Position numbers and translations under genes: made by a program
Assembly: GCA_963678705.1 (NCBI GenBank)
Contig: OY783210.1
Location: forward strand, 18,973,331-19,037,330
DNA: 64,000 bases
Direction: 5' to 3'
Source: Panorpa germanica
Lineage: Eukaryota; Arthropoda; Insecta; Mecoptera; Panorpidae
Notes under the pieces: generated by a model
What the model was told of the DNA's origin: nothing
What the model saw: the letters and a program-made list of their open reading frames with translations, nothing else
The model's database searches: none
Shown here: positions 36,228 through 49,886 of the stretch, one piece after another
Layout of the letters: the number at the start of each line of letters is the position of its first letter
Position numbering within the stretch: the stretch's first letter is position 1

Positions 36228-39200
36228 ATGGATACAGTTAGTCCGGTCATACCACCAAAGTAAGTAGACATTTGAACACAAAGGTAGAATTTCTTCTGGC
36301 GTTAATAGATGTAACGGCTGATATAAATGTATAAATTATATAATTAAAAATTTATAAGGTACATTTAAATTTCAGAGCCACAACAGAAAGACGAGGAGGC
36401 ATATCTAAGAAGAATGTAAAGCTTTTTGCTTTACTTATTGGTTTAAGTCTTGGGTGTGCTCTAGGAGTGGGTCTTGGATTTGGTCTTAAAAGCAGAGAGA
36501 TTGTAACAAAAAATAGAGAAAATTTTCAAAGAGCTGTGGTGCTTGCAAATGGGGAAGAATGTGCAGCAATTGGAAGGTAACAAATTTTTTCGTAAGAAAA
36601 TGTGGTATCTACTTCACGGTTCACATCAAATTTTAGTAACATCCTTCGACAACGCGGAAGTGCAGCAGATGCAGCTATTGCTACGTTATTTTGCGAGAGC
36701 GTGGTAGCTCCAGAAAGCTCCGGACTAGGTGGAGGGTTTATATTGACACTATTCATAAAAGATAAGAAAGCAGTTAAATCTCTGGTTGCGATGCCTATAG
36801 CTCCATTTAAAGCAACGTCCGATATGTTGGCTTCTGTGGGAAATGAAACTGAATCACGTATGTATATTTATCAAAACAAAAAAAATATTGAGCAACAAAA
36901 ATTAATCTCTCTGCTTCAAATTAGTTATAGATACGTTTTATAATGGGCTTGTGTCCTATGTCTTAATTTCTATAAAAGTGTACTATATATTGATAAAGTG
37001 GGTTACTAGAACCTCAAAATCATTTTGTCTCTTTAATTATTAAAGGGATTCAACGTTGTACAACATTCCAACTGCATGTAACATCACAATTCTTGTGTAA
37101 GGTTACCAACCTTACAGATCATAAATCTCTGCTATATGTATTTATATATCAAAATATCAAATATTATTTACAACTATTTCAAGGAACAATAAATGTTCAA
37201 TATTATGTCTGCCTTAGCAGGGTTAAATAAAATAAAAACTTATTATTCTTTGATTTGACTTGATTATTTGACTACCAACAGCTACGGAATATTACCACAG
37301 CACTGACCTACTCAACAAATAACTGACGTTAAAATGCATTTCTCGTCATACAAACGTGGTCGATTATTTCTAGCGCTAAAACTACAATTCAAATTTTTAA
37401 TTGCTATATTGCTATATCCGTCAACATTTAGATATTTAATAAAATAGACACGCCAATATACATTTATTAACATCAATTTCAATCAACAATTGAAAAATCG
37501 ACCACTAAAAAATGAGGACACAAGCCCAAGCTCTGGATTATATAAAAATCGGTTTCTACGCAAACTGTCTAGCTTAAATTAAAGCAAATGGAATTATTAC
37601 AGGTGGGCTTACAGTGTGTGTTCCAGGGGTATTGCAGGGTTTCGAAATTCTCCACAAATATCATGGAACGCTTCCATGGCAAAAACTTGTAGAACCATCT
37701 ATACGATTAAGTCGAAGAGGTTTTGTAGTCTCAAAGTCGCTGGGATGTTTTCTTTGCAGTAATAAAGCGCAAATTTTTGCAGATCCTGCTTTAAAGTATG
37801 TAATCTACAAATTTACGCTTCATAATCAAGTCCTTGGAAGGACTAGTAATGTTTTAACACTGGAAATGCTAATAAAAAAAATTCTAATAATACTGATTTT
37901 AATTTTAGAAGTATTTTCGTAAATCCTGAAACACAGGACGTATATAGGAGAGGCGAAACTATGTTACGCGAAACGTATGCTAAAACCCTTGATGTAATTG
38001 CAAAGGAAGGAGCAGAAGCACTTTACAGTGGTTCTTTAACGAAAGGATTTGTTAATGATATACAGGGATATAACGGTATCATAACTATTTCCGATATGCA
38101 TGAATATAGGTAGGCAAATTTATTCATTTGCTTGTGTCTTTTGTGTCTTGTGACTTTTCTCTAATTTGATATGTGAATTGTGTTATCTCTCTTTCGTTTT
38201 ATGCATAATGGTTAAATGAAACGCCTGATGGTTATGCAACTAAACGCACAGCTTTATTCCTGCTATTATTTCCTTTCATGTATATTAAACTGTGATTTCT
38301 TTTAAATCTAGAGCCAAGTGGGTAGCTCCAATAGTAGACACAATAGCAAAAGACTTTCATCTATATACAGCACCATATCCAAGTAGTGGTGTCTTAGTGG
38401 CTTTTATGTTAAATATGTTTAACGGATATGCTAATATAGAAAATATATCAACAATCACAGAATATCAACGAATTGTTGAAACATTTAAATTTACATTTGC
38501 TCAAAAATCGCAACTTACAGATCCCTACATATCACCAGAAACATTTGATGTAAGTATTGAGTAAATAAGAGGATATATTACTTGGTTCTTCTATTTAAAA
38601 CACAATATATAATTTACAGGTGCTTGACAATCTGGAGATACCAGTTTTTGCGGAAGAAACTAGGAGTAATATCGATGATAATCATACTTTTAATAATGTT
38701 ACTTTTTATGGGGCTCATAATGCAATTCCTGAAGATAACGGAACCGCGCACGTGTCAATACTAGCTCCAACTGGTGATGCAGTATCTGTTTCGAGTACTA
38801 TTAGTATCAGGTTTGTCTAACAGTGTGAAACAAAGTTATGGATATCGGCAAAACCTAAAATTATTATTTCAAAGAAAAAGTTAGAACCTCAAGTAATAAT
38901 AGTAATTTAATGTTATAGTGCAAACCATATGATTGTGTCGAATAGCACTGGCATAATATTAAACAACGACATACTTGGATTTAGTAAACCTAATTCAAGC
39001 AACGAAGAAGGGATACCATATTCTAAAAAACATCAGATTGCTTCAGGGAAACGTTCAATGTCCTCCATGAGCCCCATTATAGTATTAGACGATAGTAACA
39101 ATGCTAGGCTTGTAATGGGTGGAACTGGAGGACCTAGACTTACAACGTCCATAGCTCTAGTAAGTCGTTTATTAAAATAAAAAAAAACATATTAGTGGCG

Positions 39201-39848
39201 TGGTGCTAAAAGAGACAATGTCCTCTCAAAATATTAAATTTTTCAAAGCATTATAAACAGAATTTTTACAGAAGTTTTTGCCAAAGTTGAAAGACAATCT
39301 ACTTTATGTCAATTTAAATTAAAATAATTATGCATAAGTTCCATTGAGCATCAATCCTTTGATATATGTTGATAAGTCTACTGTATAATAGAGATCCATA
39401 TAATTCTTTTCATTCTTACATTAATGTCTATACATAAGAATCTTTCAACAGCATTTAAACTTTATAATGAAACATTGATTTTAGGTACTTATGAAATATA
39501 TTTGGCAAAACAACCCTATATGTACCGCGATCAACTATAACAGGATTCATCATCAATTATTTCCAATGAAAATATTTTTCGAAAGAGGATTCCCCTGCGT
39601 AAGTGTCTACTATTAACGTTACAATTTTAAAATACATGTAATAAAGTAAAAATATAATTTTTTTATTCTATCAGTAATTTTAATATATTTTTAACAATTA
39701 GGAAGTTCTTTCTGCTCTGAAGAAAATTGGTCATAAAGTAGAACCATTGAAAGGATTTTATGCTTCAGTTCAAGCAATTGCACAAGAAAATGAAAATATA
39801 ACCATAGGAACAGACATACGAAAAAAATCAAGTGTTTCGGGATATTAA
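36228..39848 (+). CDS. Gamma-glutamyltransferase family protein, 10 exons, 592 aa
   Basis: Exons: 36228-36259, 36376-36576, 36637-36857, 37603-37795, 37909-38109, 38312-38549, 38620-38810, 38919-39159, 39485-39598, 39702-39848; GT-AG throughout and in frame. GGTs are type II membrane enzymes that cleave the gamma-glutamyl bond of glutathione outside the cell. A single N-terminal membrane segment spans about 27-48. Family blocks: RQRGSAADAA (82-91), GLGGGF (107-112), the autoprocessing/catalytic Thr404 in NGTAHVS, Ser474-Ser475 in MSSM, and oxyanion glycines 496-497. By alignment with human GGT1 from memory, Arg107 is Met130, Asn401 is Ser424, Glu420 is Asp443 and Asp423 is Gly446. The glutamate-binding pocket is thus heavily altered while the autocleavage machinery is kept. 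Length is normal (human 569). Similar insect proteins are often filed near arthropod SSD14-like GGTs. Intron 3 holds a transposon. AATAAA lies 3 nt after the stop (39852-39857). Confidence 0.9.
36944..37528. mobile_element. Family B element, standard form (585 bp), in a GGT intron
   Basis: Ends TGGGCTTGTGTCC (36944-36956) and GGACACAAGCCCA (37516-37528) are perfect 13-bp inverted repeats. Beyond these the two ends differ. The body matches the copy at 50543-51155 over almost its full length, including CTTGTGTAAGGTTACCAACC and AGCAGGGTTAAATAAAATAA. It fills most of intron 3 of the gamma-glutamyltransferase gene. No coding sequence; no clear target duplication. Confidence 0.75.
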
Positions 39849-40254
39849 ATGAATAAAAATTCAAATGTTAATTTTTTATATGTGAATTAAATATTTTTTG
39901 AAAATATAAGATTATCTGTTAACAGTCCCTTGAATAAGAGCTTTGCATATAAGCAGATCAATTGTTTAGCCTAGGATTACTTAAAACACCGAACGAAAAA
40001 TTTCAAACTTGGAAAAAAACTAAAATTTAATAAATGCTCTTTTACCATGGAATATTTAAAAAATATTTATTTTTCTTATATCTACAAATATAGTGTTTCT
40101 TTAAAATTACCATTTGTTTTTTTTATTTTTATTTCGGACAACAGAATATTATATGATATTAGTGTTTTTACAAATTAAATCAAAACCGATAACACGACTA
40201 ATCGCGACTAATAAAAGACAATAAGCAGTGGTAGTATGATATGCAACAAATAAT

Positions 40255-40260
40255 TTTATT
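40255..40260 (-). terminator. AATAAA signal of small membrane protein copy 1
   Basis: AATAAA on the minus strand about 85 nt after the stop of copy 1. The same TAATAAAATTATTTGTT context follows copy 2 (AATAAA at 41157-41152), so the signal was duplicated with the gene. Confidence 0.5.
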
Positions 40261-40345
40261 ACTAGCAATAATAAATTACTCTTCTATATTTATAATTACT
40301 GAAACTATAAAATAAAATAATTTTCACTTGTCCTTTCACATATCC

Positions 40346-40633
40346 TCAAGTAAAGTAATAGATTTCTTCTTGAACATCATCGAGTGAACGTCTATATTTT
40401 CTTAAAGGAAAATGTAAAAGATTGTACTTTTGTAAAAATTTTCTCTCCCATTTTCTTATTTTCATATATGTAGCAATCGACATAATGCCTAATATTATTA
40501 GGAGTGCTAAGACTGTAAATGGTCTAAGTCTTTCCTCAACTTTTGCCAATAAGTAATAAGGTACATTATAATAGAAAAAACAACATATTATTGATACAGT
40601 AAATAATTTAGATATTAGAATTGCCACACCCAT
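40346..40633 (-). CDS. Small two-membrane-segment protein, tandem copy 1, 95 aa
   Basis: Single-exon ORF starting MGVAILISKLF. Two hydrophobic segments lie at about 3-28 and 39-58, separated by a short loop with the conserved EER, followed by a basic C-terminal part (KIRKWERKF, LRKYRR). The start was chosen because copy 2 shares this ATG and its flanking AAA but has a stop just upstream. An in-frame ATG 30 codons earlier (40723) in copy 1 is therefore less likely. About half the residues match copy 2, with the best match in the second membrane segment (LALLIILGIM against IALLIILGLM). The two coding sequences are similar enough in frame to suggest selection. The family is not recognised; it has no signal peptidase-like site or enzymatic motif. 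It is probably an integral membrane protein of unknown function. Confidence 0.6.
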   Translation of the reverse strand: MGVAILISKLFTVSIICCFFYYNVPYYLLAKVEERLRPFTVLALLIILGIMSIATYMKIRKWERKFLQKYNLLHFPLRKYRRSLDDVQEEIYYFT

Positions 40634-41233
40634 TTTATTTTTATCACAAATATAGAAAATATTGTTTTTGCTACTATGACAAATAAATTTATGAACCTTG
40701 AAATATTTTTTCAGTAAAATCATGGCTTGCCATATTTTAGATTATTATTCGTTATATTTATTTACAAGAAAACAAGATTATAGTTTTTTTATAGTTTAAA
40801 AAATGAATTGTAAAGTATAAATATTTACCTGACCCTTATTTCTGTTCTTTATATTAGTAAAACTTTAAGAAAAATATATACTAACTCACTCCTACAAGTT
40901 CGTGGGATTAAATATTACATTATCAATTAGACGAAGCAACTCCCTAAGAAAGTATATGTATCTCGCCTAGCAGTTATTATAAATTACATTTCACTAACAT
41001 TCTTTTATCGATAAATCGAGAAATGACAAAGTGATTGCATATGTATTAGGCGTCAAATTTATGTAATTGTTTTTTTTATAAAATAAATTAAAACAAAAAT
41101 GACCAGAAGACTAATAAAGAACAGGACCTGGTATAATATTTAACAAATAATTTTATTAGTAGCAATAAATGAATTTACTATATTTATAAATAAAATAAAA
41201 CAGTTTTCAATTTTCCAGATAGTCTCTTGAACA

Positions 41234-41494
41234 TCAATCAATGAACAATCTATATCTTTTGAAAGGAAAATTTAAAAAATTGTTGAACATAAGATAATAT
41301 CTTTTCTCCCATTTTCGTAGTTTGATATATGTACCAAACCACATTAAGCCTAATATAATTAAAAGAGCTATCATTGCCAATGGACTAAATCTTTCTTCAA
41401 TCTCAGCCCATAAATTATTACGTCTGTTATAATATATGATACAACATATTACTGAAATAGTCCATATTTTATATAATAGAATTATCACACCCAT
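41234..41494 (-). CDS. Small two-membrane-segment protein, tandem copy 2, 86 aa
   Basis: Paralogue of the 40346-40633 gene, 861 bp away in the same orientation. It starts MGVIILLYKIW, has membrane segments at about 3-22 and 38-58, the conserved EERFSP loop, then KLRKWEKRY and PFKRYR. It is shorter at the C-terminus: the acidic tail of copy 1 (DDVQEE) is missing because of an earlier stop. The region upstream (TGTCATAGTAGC, TTTGTGATAAA) and the AATAAA downstream are also duplicated, so the repeat unit covers the whole transcription unit. Neighbours are the GGT gene (convergent) and ZC4H2 (same strand, 1.2 kb further on). No known family was recognised. Confidence 0.6.
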   Translation of the reverse strand: MGVIILLYKIWTISVICCIIYYNRRNNLWAEIEERFSPLAMIALLIILGLMWFGTYIKLRKWEKRYYLMFNNFLNFPFKRYRLFID

Positions 41495-41649
41495 TTTATG
41501 TTTATCACAAATATATAAAATACTGTTCTTAATTTAAAGCTACTATGACACGTAAATTTCTACATTTTACTATATAGATCTGGAAATATGTTTCCACTAC
41601 AATCAAAGCTAGCCATGTTTTAGATTTCATATCATTATGTTTATATCTA

Positions 41650-42308
41650 TAAGAAAAAGTCTTCGATCGTTAGAAAATGTATTATAAATGTATAAAATAT
41701 ATTTAAAAATAAAAATAAAAACGTTGAACTTTATTTCTCTTATTTATAATAATGAAACTTTAAGAGAAAAAAATAATATTTTTAGTAGTTCAATTATTTT
41801 TAATTAAATGTTAGCATATTTTGCTCAGACGTAAGATTACTTGTAGAACACAACCACGACAGAAGTAACCATATCGTAAGAAATATCATATCGTATATAA
41901 TTAAAATACAAACTATATTATTTAGTAATTAAACAAATACAAGTAATTCCATTTTAAAAATGTTTTTATTTTTGATAAGTAAAAACAGTCATTCTATAAT
42001 ATTTAAAAAATTTCGATTTTTTTCTTTAACGAAGTTAAGTTAATAAATAATACATTAAGACTTATGGCACTATAAACTACAAATTAAAAAAAAATTATAA
42101 AAATTATTATGTATTTCTTAACATTCTTTTTCATTTTCTATAAATTCATGAAAAGTCCATAATAACAACAAATATTCCATAAAAATTAATACTACTCAGT
42201 ATACGCGGTTGTAACAGATAGAAAACTGTAAAGAACATTTACAATACATAATTGCATTTATGTAATGCTGTTCATATTTGTTGTAGACCACAGATTTTGT
42301 ATAAAATT
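41650..42308. other. Intergenic, nothing recognised
   Basis: AT-rich spacer between the duplicated small genes and the palindrome upstream of the ZC4H2 3' end. Confidence 0.5.
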
Positions 42309-42333
42309 GTCACTGGAAATTTATATGTGATTT

Positions 42334-42494
42334 AGGGTCATATTCTGTATGTTATTTTCAGCGGTGATAAAATTTCATCAGTAAATAGTGACGTCATATG
42401 ACCCTTATGCATTGCTGTCATAAGAGTCATATTACGTCATTATTCAGTGATGAAATTTTATCACCGCTGAAAATAACATACAGAATAAGGCCAT
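42334..42494. mobile_element. Near-perfect palindromic MITE (foldback), about 160 bp
   Basis: The two arms, about 75 bp each, are almost perfect inverted copies: TTCTGTATGTTATTTTCAGC (42343-42362) pairs with GCTGAAAATAACATACAGAA (42466-42485), and the match continues through GGTGATAAAATTTCATCA and TGACGT. The spacer is only about 15 bp. The 12-mer TGTCACTGGAAA occurs on both sides (42309-42320 and 42498-42509) and may be a duplicated target or chance. The element sits just 3' of the ZC4H2 stop codon, probably in its 3' UTR or just beyond. Confidence 0.65.
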
Positions 42495-42707
42495 TAATGT
42501 CACTGGAAAAAATTGAAATTGAGACATGAATTTTTTTTTCTTGATTTTCAAATGTTTGCTACAATTTTGGTGAAACATATTCATGATTTTTGAACTGTTA
42601 TAAATTATATATATATCAACCTGCATAGACATAAGTAGTACATCATTTGTTAATATATGTTTGTCATGTTATAAATGCGTTAACATTTGATATATGTTGT
42701 TGTATCC

Positions 42708-45098
<2,391 letters not shown>

Positions 45099-45109
45099 TT
45101 TGTATTAAT

Positions 45110-48100
45110 TGTATTTGAATTTTATCTTAAATTCTGACAGATTTTAATTTATAAAATATCTACATACATTCAATATTTATGTAATTAAACTGTTTTTGTT
45201 ATGGTTGACGCTTGATTGTCAAAATGTTAACACCCCATTAAAAGGCACATCTCAGCAAGATGTTAACAGCCTGCTGTATAAGTGGCTACAACATTTACCG
45301 TGTGTTAAAAAAATGATTTTAAAAATGTTAAATGCTTTATAAACCGGATGAATAAAATTATAGATACAATTTGTTATTAATGGAATTATTTAAATATTTT
45401 AAAAATTTTAAGAAGTAAAGGTAAATATAATTTATATTTAATGTTTGGTTTTAACTAACAGATGTATAACATTTGCCTTTTTACTCTTATAAGGTTAGTT
45501 TTTATTTCCTCCAAAAGATGGATCTATCTCCATACTTCAAAGAGACAGCGAAATTAAGCATAATCACACGTCAACATTTAAGTTCACTGATAATAATTGT
45601 TAGGACTGTTAAAAAACTTATTAAGATTGTTATTTTTATACCACTTTCATAAGATCCTATTTTTCAGTTTTTTTACAACCAAAAATATATATAAATAGTA
45701 AGATTCAAAATTTAAAAACTAAAAACGCAAAGTACATTACTTTCAATACAATGCATTAAATTTTTTTCCCAACATAAGTAAAGCAACTCAATTTATCATA
45801 CTATGTATCTCATGGCACCTTCGTCATGAAGCGGGCTTCTAATAAGCTAAGATTACGACATTTCTGCGAAATCTAATATACTATTCCTATAAATTTTTCT
45901 ACACTTTTTGATTAGCTTTTACAACATTTTATATTTCTTATTACACCGTGTAAATTTGTCAGACATTCTAGGTAAATTATATATGTATAGAGTTCTCGTG
46001 GTTGCCTTTAAATCAGGCGCAGCGTATTTCCGTAAAACATTAAATTCTAGTCCTTCGAAACCACTTCGCTCGGGGATATTAGACTAGATCCCTGATAATA
46101 TCACCTTTATGAGGATCATGTGTTCTTAAAGAAGTTTCATTTAAAAAAACCAAAATTACGAAACATTTCTTATAATTACTAAGTGTGATATTGACTTATT
46201 TTATTCTTTATATGCTTTGTGAGCCCGATACACCGGCGTAGCGCCAATCGGACCATCAGCGGACATTCAACGAATTACTTATTTCTCCGGACTCCAATAG
46301 TCCAATAGTTCTATAATCATACTTCATTCATCAGTTTTTCTCTTGAAGCAATTTATTTGTCATTTGCTTTGTGTTTTTGTATATTACCGCAAAAGTAATG
46401 TCAAAAATATGCTAAAAATTAAAGTGATAATTTTTAATTTATAATATAAAATATATATTACATATTTCTTTTAAAAATATATATTAAAATTATGTTAAGA
46501 AATACATATTGTTTAATAAACAATAATATTAGTGTTTTGAACATGATGTTTGTGTAGTGTATTCATTTAAATAAATTACTTTAAATATGTAGTGACTATA
46601 ATCGATTTCTGGTATAAAATGGTAAACAAATACGGTATGTTTAGACTAATTTTTAAATAAATATTTAACAATAATTATATTTAATTTATTTTATTATTAT
46701 TTAAAGATTAAGGTCTCAGAAACAAGTTTTAATGTATTCATAAAGATACATTATTAATTATAATTTATGTAACTTATGTTTTTAATAAATATTAAATTAA
46801 TGTAACCACTTTATTATTTTGCTTTTTTAAAATCTTGTACACTATGCCGCCGCACTGTAATATTTTAAAATACTTTGGCATTTAATTTTTAAATCACTGT
46901 CAGTAGCTACCGCATGAATTTTATTATTTATTTAAATCTTACTTCCTTTTAAATTTTAAAATGTAACACTGTATAAAATTAAATGTTTTTTAAACCTTAT
47001 TCCGGATAAGTATATTTATAAATATATTAAGATATAAACACACTACACCGTATGCAGTTAGCCAGTCCATAATACATGCGTTGTATTAGGATATCGCACA
47101 TTTTTTCTTTCATACTGTGCCGCCCGATTTACGCATTAGAGATCCAACGGTCATATGCAAATTGTAAAAATGCTAAAATATTTATATCTGCATCATTATT
47201 TATTTGAATATCAATATTAATTTTTAATCAATAATTTAATTTATAATCGATTTTCTTTTCCCTTATTTTGTTCCTCTTTTGTTACGTGTTGCTCGAGACA
47301 GCTGTAAGTAGTAACTGATGATATTTGGCAATTTATAGAAGAAAGAAGGTAGAAGAAGTTGCCCTGTCTTAAATTTCGGATGCCCTATTTTAAATTCGAC
47401 TCTAGCTACGGCTCTGACCACACACAATCCATTTTTTCGTTAACAATCTTGGCTGCCTTGTCGACGATATTTATTCTTATATTAATGTCAATTTAAAAAA
47501 TATATTTTGCATAAAGATGCTGTATTGAAGGTTTATTTAACATAAAAAGTTACCTTTCACGTTACACGATATACAACGTACTGTGATTTATTTAATTGCT
47601 ATTAGAATCATAAAATTACATTTGTATAAAATCTTAAGAAGACCTTTTTTGGATAAAGATAATCATGGAAACATTTTTTGTATCTCTAGAATCATTCGTT
47701 TGTGATTAAAAGGGCCAATGTCAAATTATTTTCGTCAAAATATGAATTTTTTCAAAACATCAAAAATAAAGAAGACATTCTATTTTATGTCAATTATAAT
47801 TAAAATAATTTTGGATAAGAACTTTTAATGCAATTCATTCAAATTTTCATTTTGGTCCTAAATATTTAATTTGGCATTAGCCCTTTTGGCTAATTTGGTT
47901 TGGTAAGGTAATTCACTATTAAAATTTGGAATTATGAAATGAATTTTGAAATGAAAAAATATATTTCATATAAAGATTTTTGTTGTACATATATTTCCTT
48001 TTTCTACTAAATATTCCCAGGTGAGCAATGTGTAAACAAGTTAAAGGGCAAAAGTATGGAGATGTTGTTTTTTCTACCCAACTGGAAAGTTTATTTGTTT

Positions 48101-49886
48101 GGAAAAAAATATATAAGTTAAAAAACCTGAATTCAATCTGTCCGTTAAAAGTTAATATTTACTCTTTCAGAAACCAGAAAAGTATTATGTATATATTCCG
48201 TTTTTTTGATTTATATTCTTGTTATCATGCCACACAGGGGGCTCTAGAGGCGTTCTTTCCTGCTACCTACTGTAGCTACAGTTAAGCCAGATAAAATGTA
48301 ATCTGAAATTTTGCAAAAGATTTTTCATAAATTTTTTATAGCTGAGTACATATACAATTTTATTGCATACACTGAGGTAAACCTGTCAGGTAAACCGTTA
48401 CGAGTATGTGCCCCGCTGAAGGCTAAATACAACACTGATAAGGCGCAGCTAAAATATTTGGGTTCTGCATATCGAAATAGACATATATCAATCGATATAC
48501 CAGACATAATTCGGTCGACGTTAAAAAAAACTATAGAAATAATGGGCATTGCATATTATATAAATTATCTAATACTTTTTTTTAATCTTTATTATACCCG
48601 TATACCATATGTTAGAGTCATAAATTTAGTGCGAAGTTATTTTTAACAATTAGTAACAGATATCATAATATTATTTGTAATTTCTCACGTGAGTAGCCAG
48701 AGCTGAGGTGTTTACTTTTTCAATTATCGATATTACGTATGACTTCTATATTATAAACTTGTTATTTATTATTTGAGTGTAAAGTACAATCATTTAAAGA
48801 AACTGTAACCAATAATCTATCACGCATTTAGGGTGCTGACGGGAATTTGTGTGTTTATTTCCCGTCTAGAGGCTTTAATAACCTCTTGCAAAAATATTTT
48901 GCCGGGAATTCCCGACAGCACCATAATTATATACGTTTCCTTTATCCACTTATGTGGAGTTTATGTAGAAAAAAACACATTTCGTTCCAAATAAATCGAA
49001 AAACTCATTTCCATTTATTATGTAGGACAGTTATTTAATTTGCGTTTTCGTTTAAACCAATCAGTTAAAAATCAATAAAAAACATTGCTACTAAAAAGAG
49101 GGGGTAAAGACCAAATAAATTAAAGTCGTTTGTAATTATTCATCATAAGGGTTGGATTAAGACATTGGGGGCCCGGCCCATGGTCTTCGGGGCTGTAATT
49201 TAAGGTTTATTATTTTGGAAACGAATTTATTTAAGACCTCGGTTTATATTTCAAATAATTAATTGTTTTTCTATTTTTTCAGATTTGCACACAGTAACCT
49301 AAACAAAAACATCAATTCGTAACGAGCGTACAAGATATTTGGGCACCACAACAAATATATAAAAGACATAAAAATATATATCAAATGTTATGTAAAATTT
49401 ACAATTAGAAAGTAATAATAGTGATTAATACCTCAAAAAATATAAAAACTTAAAAAATAAAAGTTACCAAATGTGATTCAAAATTTAAACGTACCTTAAT
49501 ATATAAATAATTAATATCTAATAAATGTATTCGTGACCTTTTTATAAAATAATTAAACATAAAAAGGCAGAATTGGTTGTTAATTTAGATTTTCCAATGT
49601 AAATGCAGTAGACCTAGTTCAAAAATCAACCACACCTGTTAAAATAAAAGTGGTAAAAAGAGAACAACTCATATCATCTAAAATTTCAAAAATCTAATAG
49701 TGTGTGATTCAGAAATGTGTCATCTCTGATAAAAAACGATTAAAAAGTGTATAAATATTTTGTGTAATTAAAAAACAAAAGAATATAAATTATTATTATT
49801 AGTATGTAATTATTTAAATTTTAAATGATGTAAAATTAGAATCTAAATTTAAAATGTTAAAAATTATATAGTTATAGTAATTAATA
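45110..49886. other. Divergent intergenic region between ZC4H2 and the Popeye gene
   Basis: 4.8 kb, mostly AT-rich, between two divergently transcribed genes, so both promoters should lie here. No TATA/initiator pair stands out. The plus-strand ORF at 48311-48646 (111 codons, non-ATG start) and the one at 48028-48285 show no family features. A short degraded element terminus (GGGTTGGATTAAGACATTGGGGGCCCGGCCC, in parts, 49149-49180) resembles hAT ends. A small foldback is listed separately. Confidence 0.45.
48832..48922. repeat. 91-bp foldback with 17-bp inverted ends
   Basis: GGTGCTGACGGGAATTT (48832-48848) and its near-perfect inverted counterpart GAATTCCCGACAGCACC (48906-48922) border a short spacer. 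It could be a minimal MITE or solo hairpin. No coding sequence. Confidence 0.4.

Noticed and set aside
40634..40723. Upstream in-frame ATG extending small membrane protein copy 1 by 30 residues.
   Set aside because: The paralogue shares the inner ATG but has a stop in the equivalent upstream region, and the extension is not similar to it.
42444..42632. Minus-strand ORF of 62 codons overlapping the palindrome.
   Set aside because: Composition and location inside a foldback element; no similarity to a protein family and it lies beyond the ZC4H2 stop.
48311..48646. A 111-codon plus-strand ORF in the ZC4H2/Popeye spacer.
   Set aside because: Starts with TTG, shows no domain or signal peptide, and has no supported splice context. 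Kept only as a note within the spacer entry.
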